DNA from: DAINPP01 sp036743375
GTDB lineage: Bacteria > Thermotogota > Thermotogae > MWEM01
NCBI GenBank assembly: GCA_036743375.1
Contig: DAINPP010000007.1
Location: 12,437-76,436, forward strand
Length of the DNA stretch: 64,000 nucleotides
Direction of reading: 5' to 3'
Of the stretch, positions 1-7,887 are shown in pieces (the first letter of the stretch is position 1; each line of letters starts with the position of its first letter). A program made the position numbers and the translations under genes. Under the pieces are notes generated by a model. That model was not told the origin of the DNA, searched no databases, and saw nothing but the letters and a program-made list of their open reading frames with translations.

Positions 1-1200
1 CTTTTTCAGACTCTCCTGGCTTTTCATGCCACTGAAAGGACCGGAATTAACCATGATACCCGGTTCCGTGCTGGCCTTTTCGAGTTTCTTGCCGATGAGT
101 GTTTCCCCTTCGCTGTCGATGACGACGGTTATCGGGATGTCATACTTTTCTGCGAATTCAAAGTCTCTCTGATCATGAGCGGGAACGGCCATGATGGCCC
201 CGGTACCATATTCCATGAGGATGTAGTTGGCAACGTATATCGGAATTTTTTCACCGTTTACCGGATTGATGGCATACGTACCGAGGAACACACCCTCTTT
301 TTCATAATCTTCCGAAGTTCTGAGGAATCGGTCTTCTTTGGCAACGGCTTCCTGGAATTTTCTGACTTCCTCTTTTTTATCATCGGTAGTCAGCTGTTCG
401 AGTAGCGGAGATTCCGGTGCAACGGCCATGAAGGTAACACCCCAGAGTGTATCGGGTCTGGTCGTGTAAACGTCAATACTGTCTTCCGTTCCGTCTATCT
501 TGAAGGTAACCTGGGCCCCCTTGCTCTTTCCAATCCAGTTTTTCTGCATCGTTTTGACTCTTTCCGGCCATTCATCGAGTTTTTCAAGGTCCTGGAGCAA
601 TCTTTCCGCATAATCGGTGATCTTGAAAAACCACTGTTCGAGCTGCTTGATCTCCACATCGGAATCGCATCTTTCGCATTTTCCGTTGACAACCTGTTCG
701 TTAGCGAGAACGGTGTTGCATCCCGGGCACCAGTTGACGGCTGCCTCTTTCTTATAGGCCAGTCCCTTTTCATACATTCTGAGGAACAGGTACTGCGTCC
801 ATTTATAATAATTGATATTGCTCGTTTCAAGCTGCCTTGACCAGTCATAACTGATGGAAAGCTTTCCGAGCTGTTCTTTGATGATATCTATGTTTGTGTA
901 TGTGCTTGTCTCCGGTGGGATTCCCTTCGCAATGGCCGCGTTCTCGGCAGGCAAACCAAAGGAGTCAAACCCCATAGGGTGCAGGACGTTGTAACCCTGT
1001 AGTCTCTTGTATCTCGCAACGATATCCCCTATCACATAATTTTTAACGTGTCCGACGTGTAGTGTTCCGGATGGATACGGAAACATAACAAGCGCATAGT
1101 AATTTGGTTTGTCCGAATGCGTTTCGCATTGGTAGATCCCCTTTTCTTCCCAGACCTCTTGCCATTTTTTCTCAAAGTCTGCCGGAATAAAATCTTTCAT
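1..1200 (-). CDS. leuS: Leucyl-tRNA synthetase, N-terminal ~400 residues (cut by window edge)
   Basis: Class I synthetase that charges tRNA-Leu with leucine in the cytoplasm. The frame is open from an ATG at 1200 to the window edge, so the C-terminal half, including KMSKS, is missing. The HIGH-type motif is HVGH at residues 48-51, after FPYPSG. Zinc-type cysteines (PGC near 161, CERC near 175) lie in the inserted domain. The CP1 editing domain shows TTRPDTLWG (about 248-256) and GTGAIMAVPAHDQRD (about 332-346), which clear mischarged tRNA. A GGAGGTG ribosome binding site sits 7 nt before the ATG. The gene is divergent from trpS. Confidence 0.97.
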   Translation of the reverse strand, partial: MKDFIPADFEKKWQEVWEEKGIYQCETHSDKPNYYALVMFPYPSGTLHVGHVKNYVIGDIVARYKRLQGYNVLHPMGFDSFGLPAENAAIAKGIPPETSTYTNIDIIKEQLGKLSISYDWSRQLETSNINYYKWTQYLFLRMYEKGLAYKKEAAVNWCPGCNTVLANEQVVNGKCERCDSDVEIKQLEQWFFKITDYAERLLQDLEKLDEWPERVKTMQKNWIGKSKGAQVTFKIDGTEDSIDVYTTRPDTLWGVTFMAVAPESPLLEQLTTDDKKEEVRKFQEAVAKEDRFLRTSEDYEKEGVFLGTYAINPVNGEKIPIYVANYILMEYGTGAIMAVPAHDQRDFEFAEKYDIPITVVIDSEGETLIGKKLEKASTEPGIMVNSGPFSGMKSQESLKK

Positions 1201-1233
1201 AATAAAGCACCTCCGACTTGAATAGTTGAAGGA

Positions 1234-1239
1234 ATTATA
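1234..1239 (-). promoter_or_regulatory. Extended -10 of leuS
   Basis: On the minus strand the sequence reads TGG followed by TATAAT, an extended -10. It lies about 35 nt upstream of the leuS start. No good -35 is visible. Confidence 0.5.
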
Positions 1240-1260
1240 CCACAATATCATGTGTGTTTA

Positions 1261-1269
1261 TGGTAAAAT
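1261..1269 (+). promoter_or_regulatory. Extended -10 of trpS-scpA
   Basis: TGGTAAAAT forms an extended -10 about 33 nt before the trpS start. It is back to back with the leuS promoter in the same 100-nt gap. The -35 is weak. Confidence 0.4.
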
Positions 1270-1301
1270 CGTTATTATAAGAATCTTCGGAGGTGTTTAT
1301 T

Positions 1302-2294
1302 TTGAGAATTGTCAGCGGAACAAGACCAACCGGCAAATTACACATAGGACATTATGTGGGTATACTCGAAAATTGGGTAAAATTACAGAATGAAGGGTAT
1401 GAAACTTTTTATTTTGTAGCCGATTGGCATGCTTTGACAACCGGATACGATAAAACGGAACATTTGAAACAATATACAAAAGACCTCATCAGGATATTTA
1501 TGGCTGTCGGACTGGATCCGGAAAAATCGGTTTTGTTTGTGCAGTCTGCCATAAAGGAACATGCGGAACTTCAGCTGCTTTTTAACATGCTGACATCCGT
1601 TTCAAGGCTGGAGAGAGTTCCGACTTACAAGGAACAGAAGCAGCAGCTTGAAGGCAATCAGTCGGTTGCGAATGCCGGCTTTTTGACTTATCCGGTACTC
1701 ATGGGAGCGGATATTCTCATCTATAAGGCTGAGGCTGTTCCCGTTGGTGAAGATCAGCTGAGTCATTTGGAGGTAGCGAGAGAAATGGCCAGAAAATTCA
1801 ACTTTACCTACAATTGCGAAGTTTTCCCTGAGCCGGAGGCCAAACTCTCGCAGACGCCGAAGCTGCTCGGAACAGATGGCAGAAAGATGTCCAAGAGTTA
1901 TGGGAATATCATCAACATCGAATCTTCTCCAAAGGAACTCAAAGATGCCATCATGCCCATGATTACGGATCCTTCGAGAAAGAGAAAGACAGATCCGGGT
2001 AATCCTGAAATCTGTCCGGTATGGAGCTATCATAAGGCGTTTGGTATTTCTGAAGGGGATAAGACCTGGGTAACGGAGGGGTGTACACAGGCGCAAATCG
2101 GTTGTGTGCAGTGTAAAAAGCTCCTGCTCAAGAATATGGAGGCCAAACTGTCGCCTATCTGGGAAAAACTCGATGAAATTGATGCCAATCCTTCATTGAT
2201 AGACGATGTTATAGCCGAAGGCAACAAAAAGGCGACTGCCATTGCAAAACAGACGATGGTTGAAGTTCGCCGGGCAATGAATTTGATGTTTTAG
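1302..2294 (+). CDS. trpS: Tryptophanyl-tRNA synthetase
   Basis: Class I synthetase of 330 aa that charges tRNA-Trp. The HIGH motif is HIGH at residues 14-17 and the KMSKS motif is exact at 195-199. The C-terminal GC-x2-CK region is typical of bacterial TrpRS. The start is taken as TTG 1302, because GGAGGTG at 1289-1295 lies just upstream. The in-frame GTG at 1293 is inside that ribosome binding site and is rejected. Only a TAG separates this frame from the scpA frame, which follows in the same register. Confidence 0.97.
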   Translation: MRIVSGTRPTGKLHIGHYVGILENWVKLQNEGYETFYFVADWHALTTGYDKTEHLKQYTKDLIRIFMAVGLDPEKSVLFVQSAIKEHAELQLLFNMLTSVSRLERVPTYKEQKQQLEGNQSVANAGFLTYPVLMGADILIYKAEAVPVGEDQLSHLEVAREMARKFNFTYNCEVFPEPEAKLSQTPKLLGTDGRKMSKSYGNIINIESSPKELKDAIMPMITDPSRKRKTDPGNPEICPVWSYHKAFGISEGDKTWVTEGCTQAQIGCVQCKKLLLKNMEAKLSPIWEKLDEIDANPSLIDDVIAEGNKKATAIAKQTMVEVRRAMNLMF

Positions 2295-2303
2295 GGGGGA
2301 CAG

Positions 2304-3005
2304 ATTATTTCCGAAGAACTGACTTTTAATCTTCCTGAATTTGAAGGATCTCTTGATCTTCTCCTTTATCTCGTGAAGAAAGAAGAAAAGGATATTAGGG
2401 AAATACAGATAGCCAAGATAGCCGATGAATTTGTGGCCTATGTCAAACAGATGCAGAAGTTTGATGTGGCCGTTGCTTCCGAATTCATGGTGATGGCCGC
2501 CACCCTCATGGTCTTGAAATCAAAGGCTTTGCTGGCGACCGATGAGAAGGCACAGGAAGAAGTGAAAGATGAACGTGAAAAACTCGTCCAGAGAATAGAG
2601 GAATATGAAAAGGTAAAAGAAGTGGTCTCCTTTCTCGAGGAAAAAAGTGAGGCAGCGGATAAGTTGTACCGGGTCAAGGTTAAGAAAACGGGTCAGGCGA
2701 GAAAAAGAGAAAATGAAGCCTTTCCCGAGCAGTTGTTCCTGAATTTTAAGAATGCGTACAATGAGCTGAAGATGAGGGAAAAGGTTTACAAGGTCTCCGG
2801 AGAACAGTATTCGATATCCGGAAGGATCAAATATCTGAAGGAACTGCTGCTTGCCGAGAAACGGATGCCGATAGAGGAGATATTCGGCACGGCGAATGAT
2901 CGGATAGACTTGATCGTCTCATTTCTCGGGATACTGGAACTGATAAAACTGTCATTTCTGTATATCGAGTATACCGATCAAACCATGGTCTGTCTCGTCG
3001 AATAA
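2304..3005 (+). CDS. scpA: Segregation and condensation protein A (ScpA kleisin), probable ATT start
   Basis: Kleisin subunit of the Smc-ScpAB condensin, which bridges the Smc heads during chromosome segregation. The N-terminal Smc-binding signature FEGSLDLLLYLV is intact, followed by the helical region with SEFMVMAATLMVLKSKALL and an acidic middle. No ATG, GTG or TTG exists between the trpS TAG (2292-2294) and the end of that signature. The first conventional codon is GTG 2373, which would remove it. AGGGGGG at 2293-2299 is placed to serve ATT at 2304 or 2307. CTG 2319 is possible but too far away. The resulting protein is about 233 aa. No scpB is adjacent. Confidence 0.85.
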   Translation: MISEELTFNLPEFEGSLDLLLYLVKKEEKDIREIQIAKIADEFVAYVKQMQKFDVAVASEFMVMAATLMVLKSKALLATDEKAQEEVKDEREKLVQRIEEYEKVKEVVSFLEEKSEAADKLYRVKVKKTGQARKRENEAFPEQLFLNFKNAYNELKMREKVYKVSGEQYSISGRIKYLKELLLAEKRMPIEEIFGTANDRIDLIVSFLGILELIKLSFLYIEYTDQTMVCLVE

Positions 3006-3040
3006 TATTGTTGGATTTGTTTTAAAATAAGACTGGCTTT

Positions 3041-3072
3041 TTGCTATTAGGGCTTGTACTTTATGTTATAAT
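3041..3072 (+). promoter_or_regulatory. Promoter of the DUF2007 gene and possibly gcvTH
   Basis: TATAAT at 3067-3072 is preceded by TG with one base between (extended -10). A weak TTGCTA lies at 3041-3046 with an over-long 20-nt spacer. The coding start is 24 nt downstream, behind AGGAGGTG. Confidence 0.5.
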
Positions 3073-3095
3073 TTATACACACAGGAGGTGTTATT

Positions 3096-3551
3096 ATGAA
3101 ATTGCTGAAACTCTACAAATATCGCCAGGAAGCAAGGACTTTAATGGATCTGTTGAAAGAGAATGATATTTCATATGAGGAAAGAAAACTCACACCTACG
3201 GAAGTATTCGTCGATCCTGAGGACTTTGAAAAGGCGAAGAAGATCATAGATGAGAACAGACAGCTGATACAGGCCTCTTCAGAAAAATGGTATGCGGTTA
3301 CAACAGCCCCGGATGAAGTTACAGCGGAAATCATCAAATCTTCACTGGATACAGTGGATATTCCCTGTGTACTCAAGGGTCTTGCCGTACCGTATGGCGA
3401 GCCGATCATCATGGGCCAGGGTGGTGTGGTGCCGATGGAAGTGCTCGTACCGGAATCCTGTTACGACAGGGCAAAGGAGATCATAGAGACTCATCTCGAT
3501 GAGGAAGCGGATGAGGCATTTGTTGAGGAAGAGAAAGAAGAGAAGGAATAA
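3096..3551 (+). CDS. DUF2007-type small protein, two tandem repeats
   Basis: A 151-aa soluble protein with a start ATG behind a strong AGGAGGTG. Two copies of a ferredoxin-like fold can be recognised. The first covers residues 1-55 (LLKLYKYRQEARTLMDLL through a DPEDFEKAKKII turn). The second covers about 65-138 (WYAVTTAPDEVTAEIIKSSL through VLVPESCYDRAKEII). This is the DUF2007 pattern, sometimes described as a putative signal-transducing domain. The C-terminus is a run of Glu and Lys. Its role is unknown. It sits 50 nt upstream of gcvT. Confidence 0.75.
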   Translation: MKLLKLYKYRQEARTLMDLLKENDISYEERKLTPTEVFVDPEDFEKAKKIIDENRQLIQASSEKWYAVTTAPDEVTAEIIKSSLDTVDIPCVLKGLAVPYGEPIIMGQGGVVPMEVLVPESCYDRAKEIIETHLDEEADEAFVEEEKEEKE

Positions 3552-3601
3552 GCGATAAAGATTTGCCCTATAGGACAGATTAAAATAAACGGGGGAGGAA
3601 T

Positions 3602-4714
3602 TTGGAATTGGATAAGGTTAAGAGAACGCCGCTTTACGAAGAGCATGTAAGATGTGGAGGTAAAGTTGTAGATTTTCATGGCTGGGAGCTTCCGATACAG
3701 TATTCCGATGGAATAATCAAAGAGGCAAAAGCGGTCAGGGAGCATTTGGGAATATTTGATGTTTCTCATATGGGTGAGGTTTTTCTGAGAGGAGACGAAG
3801 CCGTTAAGTTTGCGGATTATCTCGTTGTGAATAACGTGGATAATCTTAAATACGGTGAGATCTGTTATACACCGATGTGTTATGAAGACGGTGGGATAGT
3901 GGATGATCTGCTGGTCTATAAAAAGGCCTCCGATGAGGTACTGCTTGTAGTGAATGCGGCAAATATTGCCAAGGATTTTGAATGGATCCTCAAAAAATCA
4001 GAAGGATTTGACGTGAAGGTCACAAACGAATCGGATGATTATGCACAGATTGCCGTCCAGGGACCTGATGCAGAAAAGCTCATGCAGGAATATTCAGGAG
4101 TCAGGTTGGACGAGATTCCGTTTTATTCTTTCAAGGAAGGCCGTTTCAACGGCATACACTGTCTGATTTCCAGAACCGGATACACCGGTGAAGACGGTTT
4201 TGAACTCTATACATCACCGGATGCCGCCGTGCCCCTCTGGAGAAAGCTGATCGAGATCGGGGCAAAGCCTGCCGGACTCGGCGCCAGGGATCTTCTCAGA
4301 TTTGAAGCCTGTTATATGCTTTATGGAAATGAGATCACGAAAGACACAACACCGCTTGAGGCCGGTTTGAAATGGACGGTAGATTTCTCCCGTGATTTTA
4401 TCGGGAAATCCGTTCTTGAGGAACAGGAGCGAAATGGCTTAACCAAGCGATTAAGAGGTCTCGAAGTGATCGAAAAGGGAGGCATCCCAAGAACCGGTTG
4501 CAAGATTTTTGATGGAGACGATGAAATTGGTATAATAACAACCGGAAACAAGTCCACGACATTAAACAGGATAGTGGCTCTCGGGTATCTTCCGGCAAAG
4601 GGATACAAGCTTGGCAGTGAAGTGGAGATAGAAGTGAGAGCCGGTAAGAGGCTGAAGACAAAGGTTATCAAAAAGCCATTTTACGTCGGCAGCGTTAATC
4701 CGGGGAAAAAATAG
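3602..4714 (+). CDS. gcvT: Aminomethyltransferase, glycine cleavage T-protein
   Basis: Transfers the methylene carbon of the aminomethyl-lipoyl H-protein to tetrahydrofolate and releases ammonia. It is full length (370 aa). Family signatures include VDFHGWELPIQY near the N-terminus, FDVSHMGE, RTGYTGEDGFELY and LGARDLLRFEACYMLYGNE. The C-terminal barrel has the NPGKK tail. A GGGGAGG site precedes two in-frame TTG codons (3602 and 3608). The second has the more usual spacing, so the true N-terminus may be two residues shorter. gcvH follows at once, but no P-protein gene follows. Confidence 0.96.
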   Translation: MELDKVKRTPLYEEHVRCGGKVVDFHGWELPIQYSDGIIKEAKAVREHLGIFDVSHMGEVFLRGDEAVKFADYLVVNNVDNLKYGEICYTPMCYEDGGIVDDLLVYKKASDEVLLVVNAANIAKDFEWILKKSEGFDVKVTNESDDYAQIAVQGPDAEKLMQEYSGVRLDEIPFYSFKEGRFNGIHCLISRTGYTGEDGFELYTSPDAAVPLWRKLIEIGAKPAGLGARDLLRFEACYMLYGNEITKDTTPLEAGLKWTVDFSRDFIGKSVLEEQERNGLTKRLRGLEVIEKGGIPRTGCKIFDGDDEIGIITTGNKSTTLNRIVALGYLPAKGYKLGSEVEIEVRAGKRLKTKVIKKPFYVGSVNPGKK

Positions 4715-4746
4715 GACGATTTATTAATATTTAACGGAGGGACAGG

Positions 4747-5112
4747 ATGAAAAAATTTACAGAATCACATGAATGGGTAGAACTCACAGATGGTATTGCA
4801 ACAATCGGAATAACAAATCATGCTCAGGAACAGCTTGGGGATATCGTTTACGTTGATCTTCCCGGAGTGGGAGATACCCTTTCAAAGGGAGATACACTCT
4901 GTTCAATAGAATCGGTCAAATCGGCAAATGATGTTTATGTACCTGTTTCCGGTGAAGTTTCCGAGATTAATGAGGAACTCGACGGTACGCCTGAGAAGAT
5001 AAACGAAGCGGCAGAAACGGATGGCTGGATCTGCAAAATCAAGATTTCCGATGAGGCCGAAATGGAAGAACTGCTTTCAGAAGCGGATTATCAGAAACTG
5101 ATCGAAGAATAA
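4747..5112 (+). CDS. gcvH: Glycine cleavage H-protein
   Basis: Lipoyl carrier of the glycine cleavage system, 121 aa. The lipoylated lysine is K58 in the motif ESVKSA, and the LGDIVYVDLP and SGEVSEINEEL strands flank it. Its size matches the family. The start ATG lies behind ACGGAGGGACAGG. It is co-directional with gcvT with a 32-nt gap. The transcript probably ends at the hairpin at 5171. Confidence 0.97.
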   Translation: MKKFTESHEWVELTDGIATIGITNHAQEQLGDIVYVDLPGVGDTLSKGDTLCSIESVKSANDVYVPVSGEVSEINEELDGTPEKINEAAETDGWICKIKISDEAEMEELLSEADYQKLIEE

Positions 5113-5170
5113 AACCGGCACGGGTATTGTCAGGTGTAAATTGGAATCAATTTTCGGTATGATAGTAGAT

Positions 5171-5195
5171 GGGCGGATTGTTTTTCCGCCCGTTT
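5171..5195 (+). terminator. Terminator-like hairpin after gcvH
   Basis: A 7-bp GC-rich stem, GGGCGGA with TCCGCCC, encloses a T-rich loop and is followed by GTTT. The T tract is short, so termination may be partial. Confidence 0.5.
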
Positions 5196-5254
5196 ACCGT
5201 GTCTGAAGCAATTGGTTTGGAGAAGTACGATTTCTAAAAGACAGGAGCAAGCTT

Positions 5255-5725
5255 ATGGAGATTAAATTCACCTTAAATGGAACTGAATATATCAGGGATA
5301 TCAGAGCGGATATGAGGGCACTTGATTTTATCAGAGATGAAATGAAGATGAAGAGTGTCAAGGAAGGCTGTGGTGAGGGAGAATGCGGAGCCTGTACCGT
5401 CCTGCTGAATGGTGACGCCGTTTGCTCGTGTCTTTTATTTGCCGGAGAACTTGATGGGAAAGTCATCATGACCTCCGAGGGATTGGGAACGCCGGACGAC
5501 ATGCATCCAATCCAGAAGGCCTTTGTCGATGAAGGGGGGGTACAATGCGGTTTTTGTACACCGGGATTTATCCTGTCTACAAAAGCCCTTCTTGATAAAA
5601 ATCCCGATCCGACGGAAGAGGAGATTAAAAAGGCATTGGAAGGTAATTTATGCAGATGTACCGGCTATCAGAAGATCATAGACTCGGTAAAACTTGCCGC
5701 TAAATTAGTAAGAGAATCTAATTAA
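5255..5725 (+). CDS. Orphan [2Fe-2S] subunit, xanthine dehydrogenase / CO dehydrogenase small-subunit family
   Basis: A 156-aa electron-transfer protein. The N-terminal plant-type ferredoxin cluster has C39, C44, C47 and C59. The C-terminal helical cluster has C98, C101, C133 and C135 in the motifs CGFCTPG and CRCTG. This is the complete small subunit of a molybdenum hydroxylase. Such enzymes normally also have a molybdopterin large subunit and an FAD subunit, and neither is in this window. It lies 21 nt upstream of aspS on the same strand. It may serve partners encoded elsewhere or another electron-transfer role. Confidence 0.92.
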   Translation: MEIKFTLNGTEYIRDIRADMRALDFIRDEMKMKSVKEGCGEGECGACTVLLNGDAVCSCLLFAGELDGKVIMTSEGLGTPDDMHPIQKAFVDEGGVQCGFCTPGFILSTKALLDKNPDPTEEEIKKALEGNLCRCTGYQKIIDSVKLAAKLVRESN

Positions 5726-5746
5726 ACCACGAGAGGGGATTTATAC

Positions 5747-7525
5747 ATGTTAAAAAGGACACATACATGCGGTGAACTGACTGCAAAAAATGCAGGAGAA
5801 AAGATCATTCTTAACGGATGGGTTGATCATAGAAGAGATTTGGGTGGTATTATCTTTACCACGCTCAGAGACAGATATGGTACGACACAGATTGTTTTCG
5901 ATCCTGAGAAGGTGGAGCTCATAGAGAAGGCAAAGGCCTTGAGCGGAGAAGACGTTATCGCTGTCAGCGGAACGGTTATGAGCAGACCGGAGGATGCCGT
6001 AAACAAAAGACAGGCGACGGGAGAAATTGAAGTGGATGTGGACGAGCTTGAGATCCTTTCAAAGTCGGAAACTCCCCCCATATACATCAACATCGAATCG
6101 GATACGTCCGAAGAAATGAGACTGAAATACCGATATCTTGATTTGAGAACCAAGCGGATGCAGCGTAATCTCATGATGAGAAGCAAGATCGTGAAATCTA
6201 TCAGGGATTACTTTGAAGCGGAACAGTTTGTGGATATAGAAACGCCTGTGCTTTCCAAGAGTTCTCCCGAAGGGGCAAGGGATTATCTCGTTCCCTCAAG
6301 GATTAAACCGGGAAGTTTTTACGCGCTTCCACAGTCACCACAGCTTTATAAACAGCTTTTGATGGTATCCGGTTACGATAGATACTATCAGATCGTTAAA
6401 TGCTTCAGAGACGAAGACCTCAGAGCGGACAGACAACCTGAATTTACACAGGTAGACTACGAGATGTCCTTTGTAACTGAAGAGGATGTCATTGACTGTA
6501 CGGAACGGATGCTGAAGAAAGTCTTCAAGGATGCCCTCGATTATGACGTACAGCTTCCGCTGCCGAGAATAGAATACGATGAGGCGATGGATAAATACGG
6601 TTCGGATAAACCGGATACGCGATTTGAAATGCTGATGCAGGATATAACGGGCTGTTTCGAGGGGACCTCCTTTGAAGTCGTCAGCGATATCATTGCGGCT
6701 GAAGGTGTTGTGAAGGCCATCGTTGTGGAAGGTGCCGCAACCGCTTACAGCAGAAAGGTTATGAAGGAAATAGAGGATTTTGCCAAGATTTACGGTGCAA
6801 AGGGACTGATGAATATAAAGGTGAAGGATGATGAGGTGAAGGCCTCCTTTGCCAAGGCGGTAGAACCCGAAGTGATCGAAAAGATCAAAGCGCAGCTCGA
6901 ACTGAAGGAAGAAGATCTCGCACTCATCATCGCCGGGGACAGGAGAACGGTCAACATATCACTCGGTGCCCTCAGACTTGAAATAGCGAGAAGAGAGAAC
7001 CTGATGGACAAGAGCAAGTACAATCTTCTCTGGGTAACACGATTCCCGATGTTTGAGTATTCTGAAGAAGAGGACCGATATGTGGCACAGCATCATCCGT
7101 TCACGATGCCCTTGAAGGAAGATCTGGAAAAGTATGGGGAAGAGGAGCCGCACAAGATAAAGGCCCTGGCCTATGATGTGGTACTGAACGGCTGGGAACT
7201 CGGTGGAGGAAGTATCAGGATACATGATACAACTATTCAGGAAAGGGTCTTTGATCTTCTGAAGATCGACAGGGTTACGCAGAAGGAAAAATTTGGCTAT
7301 TTACTTGAAGCCTTTAAATACGGCGTTCCACCTCATGGGGGCTGTGCACTTGGTCTCGATCGAATGGTATCACTCATGCTCGGTGAAAACAATATCAGGG
7401 ACGTTATCGCGTTCCCGAAGACAACGAGTGCCACCTGTTTGATGACTTCCGCCCCATCATCCGTAGATGATGCGCAGTTGCATGACTTGAACATAAGAAT
7501 AGAAAAATCACAAAAGAGTTCATAA
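5747..7525 (+). CDS. aspS: Aspartyl-tRNA synthetase
   Basis: Class IIb synthetase of 592 aa, the length of the bacterial form. The N-terminal OB-fold anticodon domain includes GWVDHRRDLGGIIF. Class II motif 2 is seen as FRDEDLRADRQPEFTQVD. A GAD-type insertion occupies about residues 285-420. Motif 3 is GCALGLDRMVSLMLG. Whether it also charges tRNA-Asn (the indirect pathway) cannot be decided here. The start ATG follows GAGAGGGGA. It begins a co-directional run through plsY. Confidence 0.97.
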   Translation: MLKRTHTCGELTAKNAGEKIILNGWVDHRRDLGGIIFTTLRDRYGTTQIVFDPEKVELIEKAKALSGEDVIAVSGTVMSRPEDAVNKRQATGEIEVDVDELEILSKSETPPIYINIESDTSEEMRLKYRYLDLRTKRMQRNLMMRSKIVKSIRDYFEAEQFVDIETPVLSKSSPEGARDYLVPSRIKPGSFYALPQSPQLYKQLLMVSGYDRYYQIVKCFRDEDLRADRQPEFTQVDYEMSFVTEEDVIDCTERMLKKVFKDALDYDVQLPLPRIEYDEAMDKYGSDKPDTRFEMLMQDITGCFEGTSFEVVSDIIAAEGVVKAIVVEGAATAYSRKVMKEIEDFAKIYGAKGLMNIKVKDDEVKASFAKAVEPEVIEKIKAQLELKEEDLALIIAGDRRTVNISLGALRLEIARRENLMDKSKYNLLWVTRFPMFEYSEEEDRYVAQHHPFTMPLKEDLEKYGEEEPHKIKALAYDVVLNGWELGGGSIRIHDTTIQERVFDLLKIDRVTQKEKFGYLLEAFKYGVPPHGGCALGLDRMVSLMLGENNIRDVIAFPKTTSATCLMTSAPSSVDDAQLHDLNIRIEKSQKSS

Positions 7526-7551
7526 ATAAAAACTTTGAGGAGGATGAGTTT

Positions 7552-7887
7552 ATGAATGATCTGAATTTTGAATCAAGGGATAGTAATGGTATCAGAATAA
7601 TCAAGATAAGTGGAGATATTGATGCCTATCATTCTCCCAAGCTGAAGGAGCAGATGGAAGAGGTTGTGAAAGGTGATTTGAAGATGATCATTCTTGACTT
7701 CAGTGAGGTTCCTTACATCGATAGTGCAGGTCTTGGTACGCTTGTTTCCATACTGAGAGAAACGAGAAATTACCAGAAAGAGTTAAAGATCGCCGGTCTC
7801 AGAAAGAACATCAAGAGGATCTTTGAGATGACCCGGCTGGATAATATCTTCAAGATATATGATACAATAGAAGAAGCTGAGAAATGA
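7552..7887 (+). CDS. STAS-domain protein, anti-sigma factor antagonist (SpoIIAA/RsbV type)
   Basis: A single STAS domain of 111 aa. The phosphorylatable serine of the family is S58, in the loop YIDSAGLGTL, after the strand MIILDFSEV. Such proteins bind an anti-sigma kinase (RsbW or SpoIIAB type) and are switched by phosphorylation. No kinase, phosphatase or sigma gene is adjacent. It sits between aspS and cmk, with GAGGAGG as ribosome binding site, and overlaps cmk by 4 nt (ATGA). Co-translation with cmk is therefore likely, but the partner is unknown. Confidence 0.92.
   Translation: MNDLNFESRDSNGIRIIKISGDIDAYHSPKLKEQMEEVVKGDLKMIILDFSEVPYIDSAGLGTLVSILRETRNYQKELKIAGLRKNIKRIFEMTRLDNIFKIYDTIEEAEK

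Noticed and set aside
1201..1301. T-box leader before leuS or trpS
   Set aside because: The intergenic region is about 100 nt for two divergent genes, with no T-box sequence or terminator.
2373..2375. GTG as the scpA start
   Set aside because: It would delete the FEGSLDLLLYL segment required for Smc binding and has no ribosome binding site.
3552..3601. Glycine riboswitch before gcvT
   Set aside because: The gap is only 50 nt, too short for an aptamer, and lacks its core motifs.
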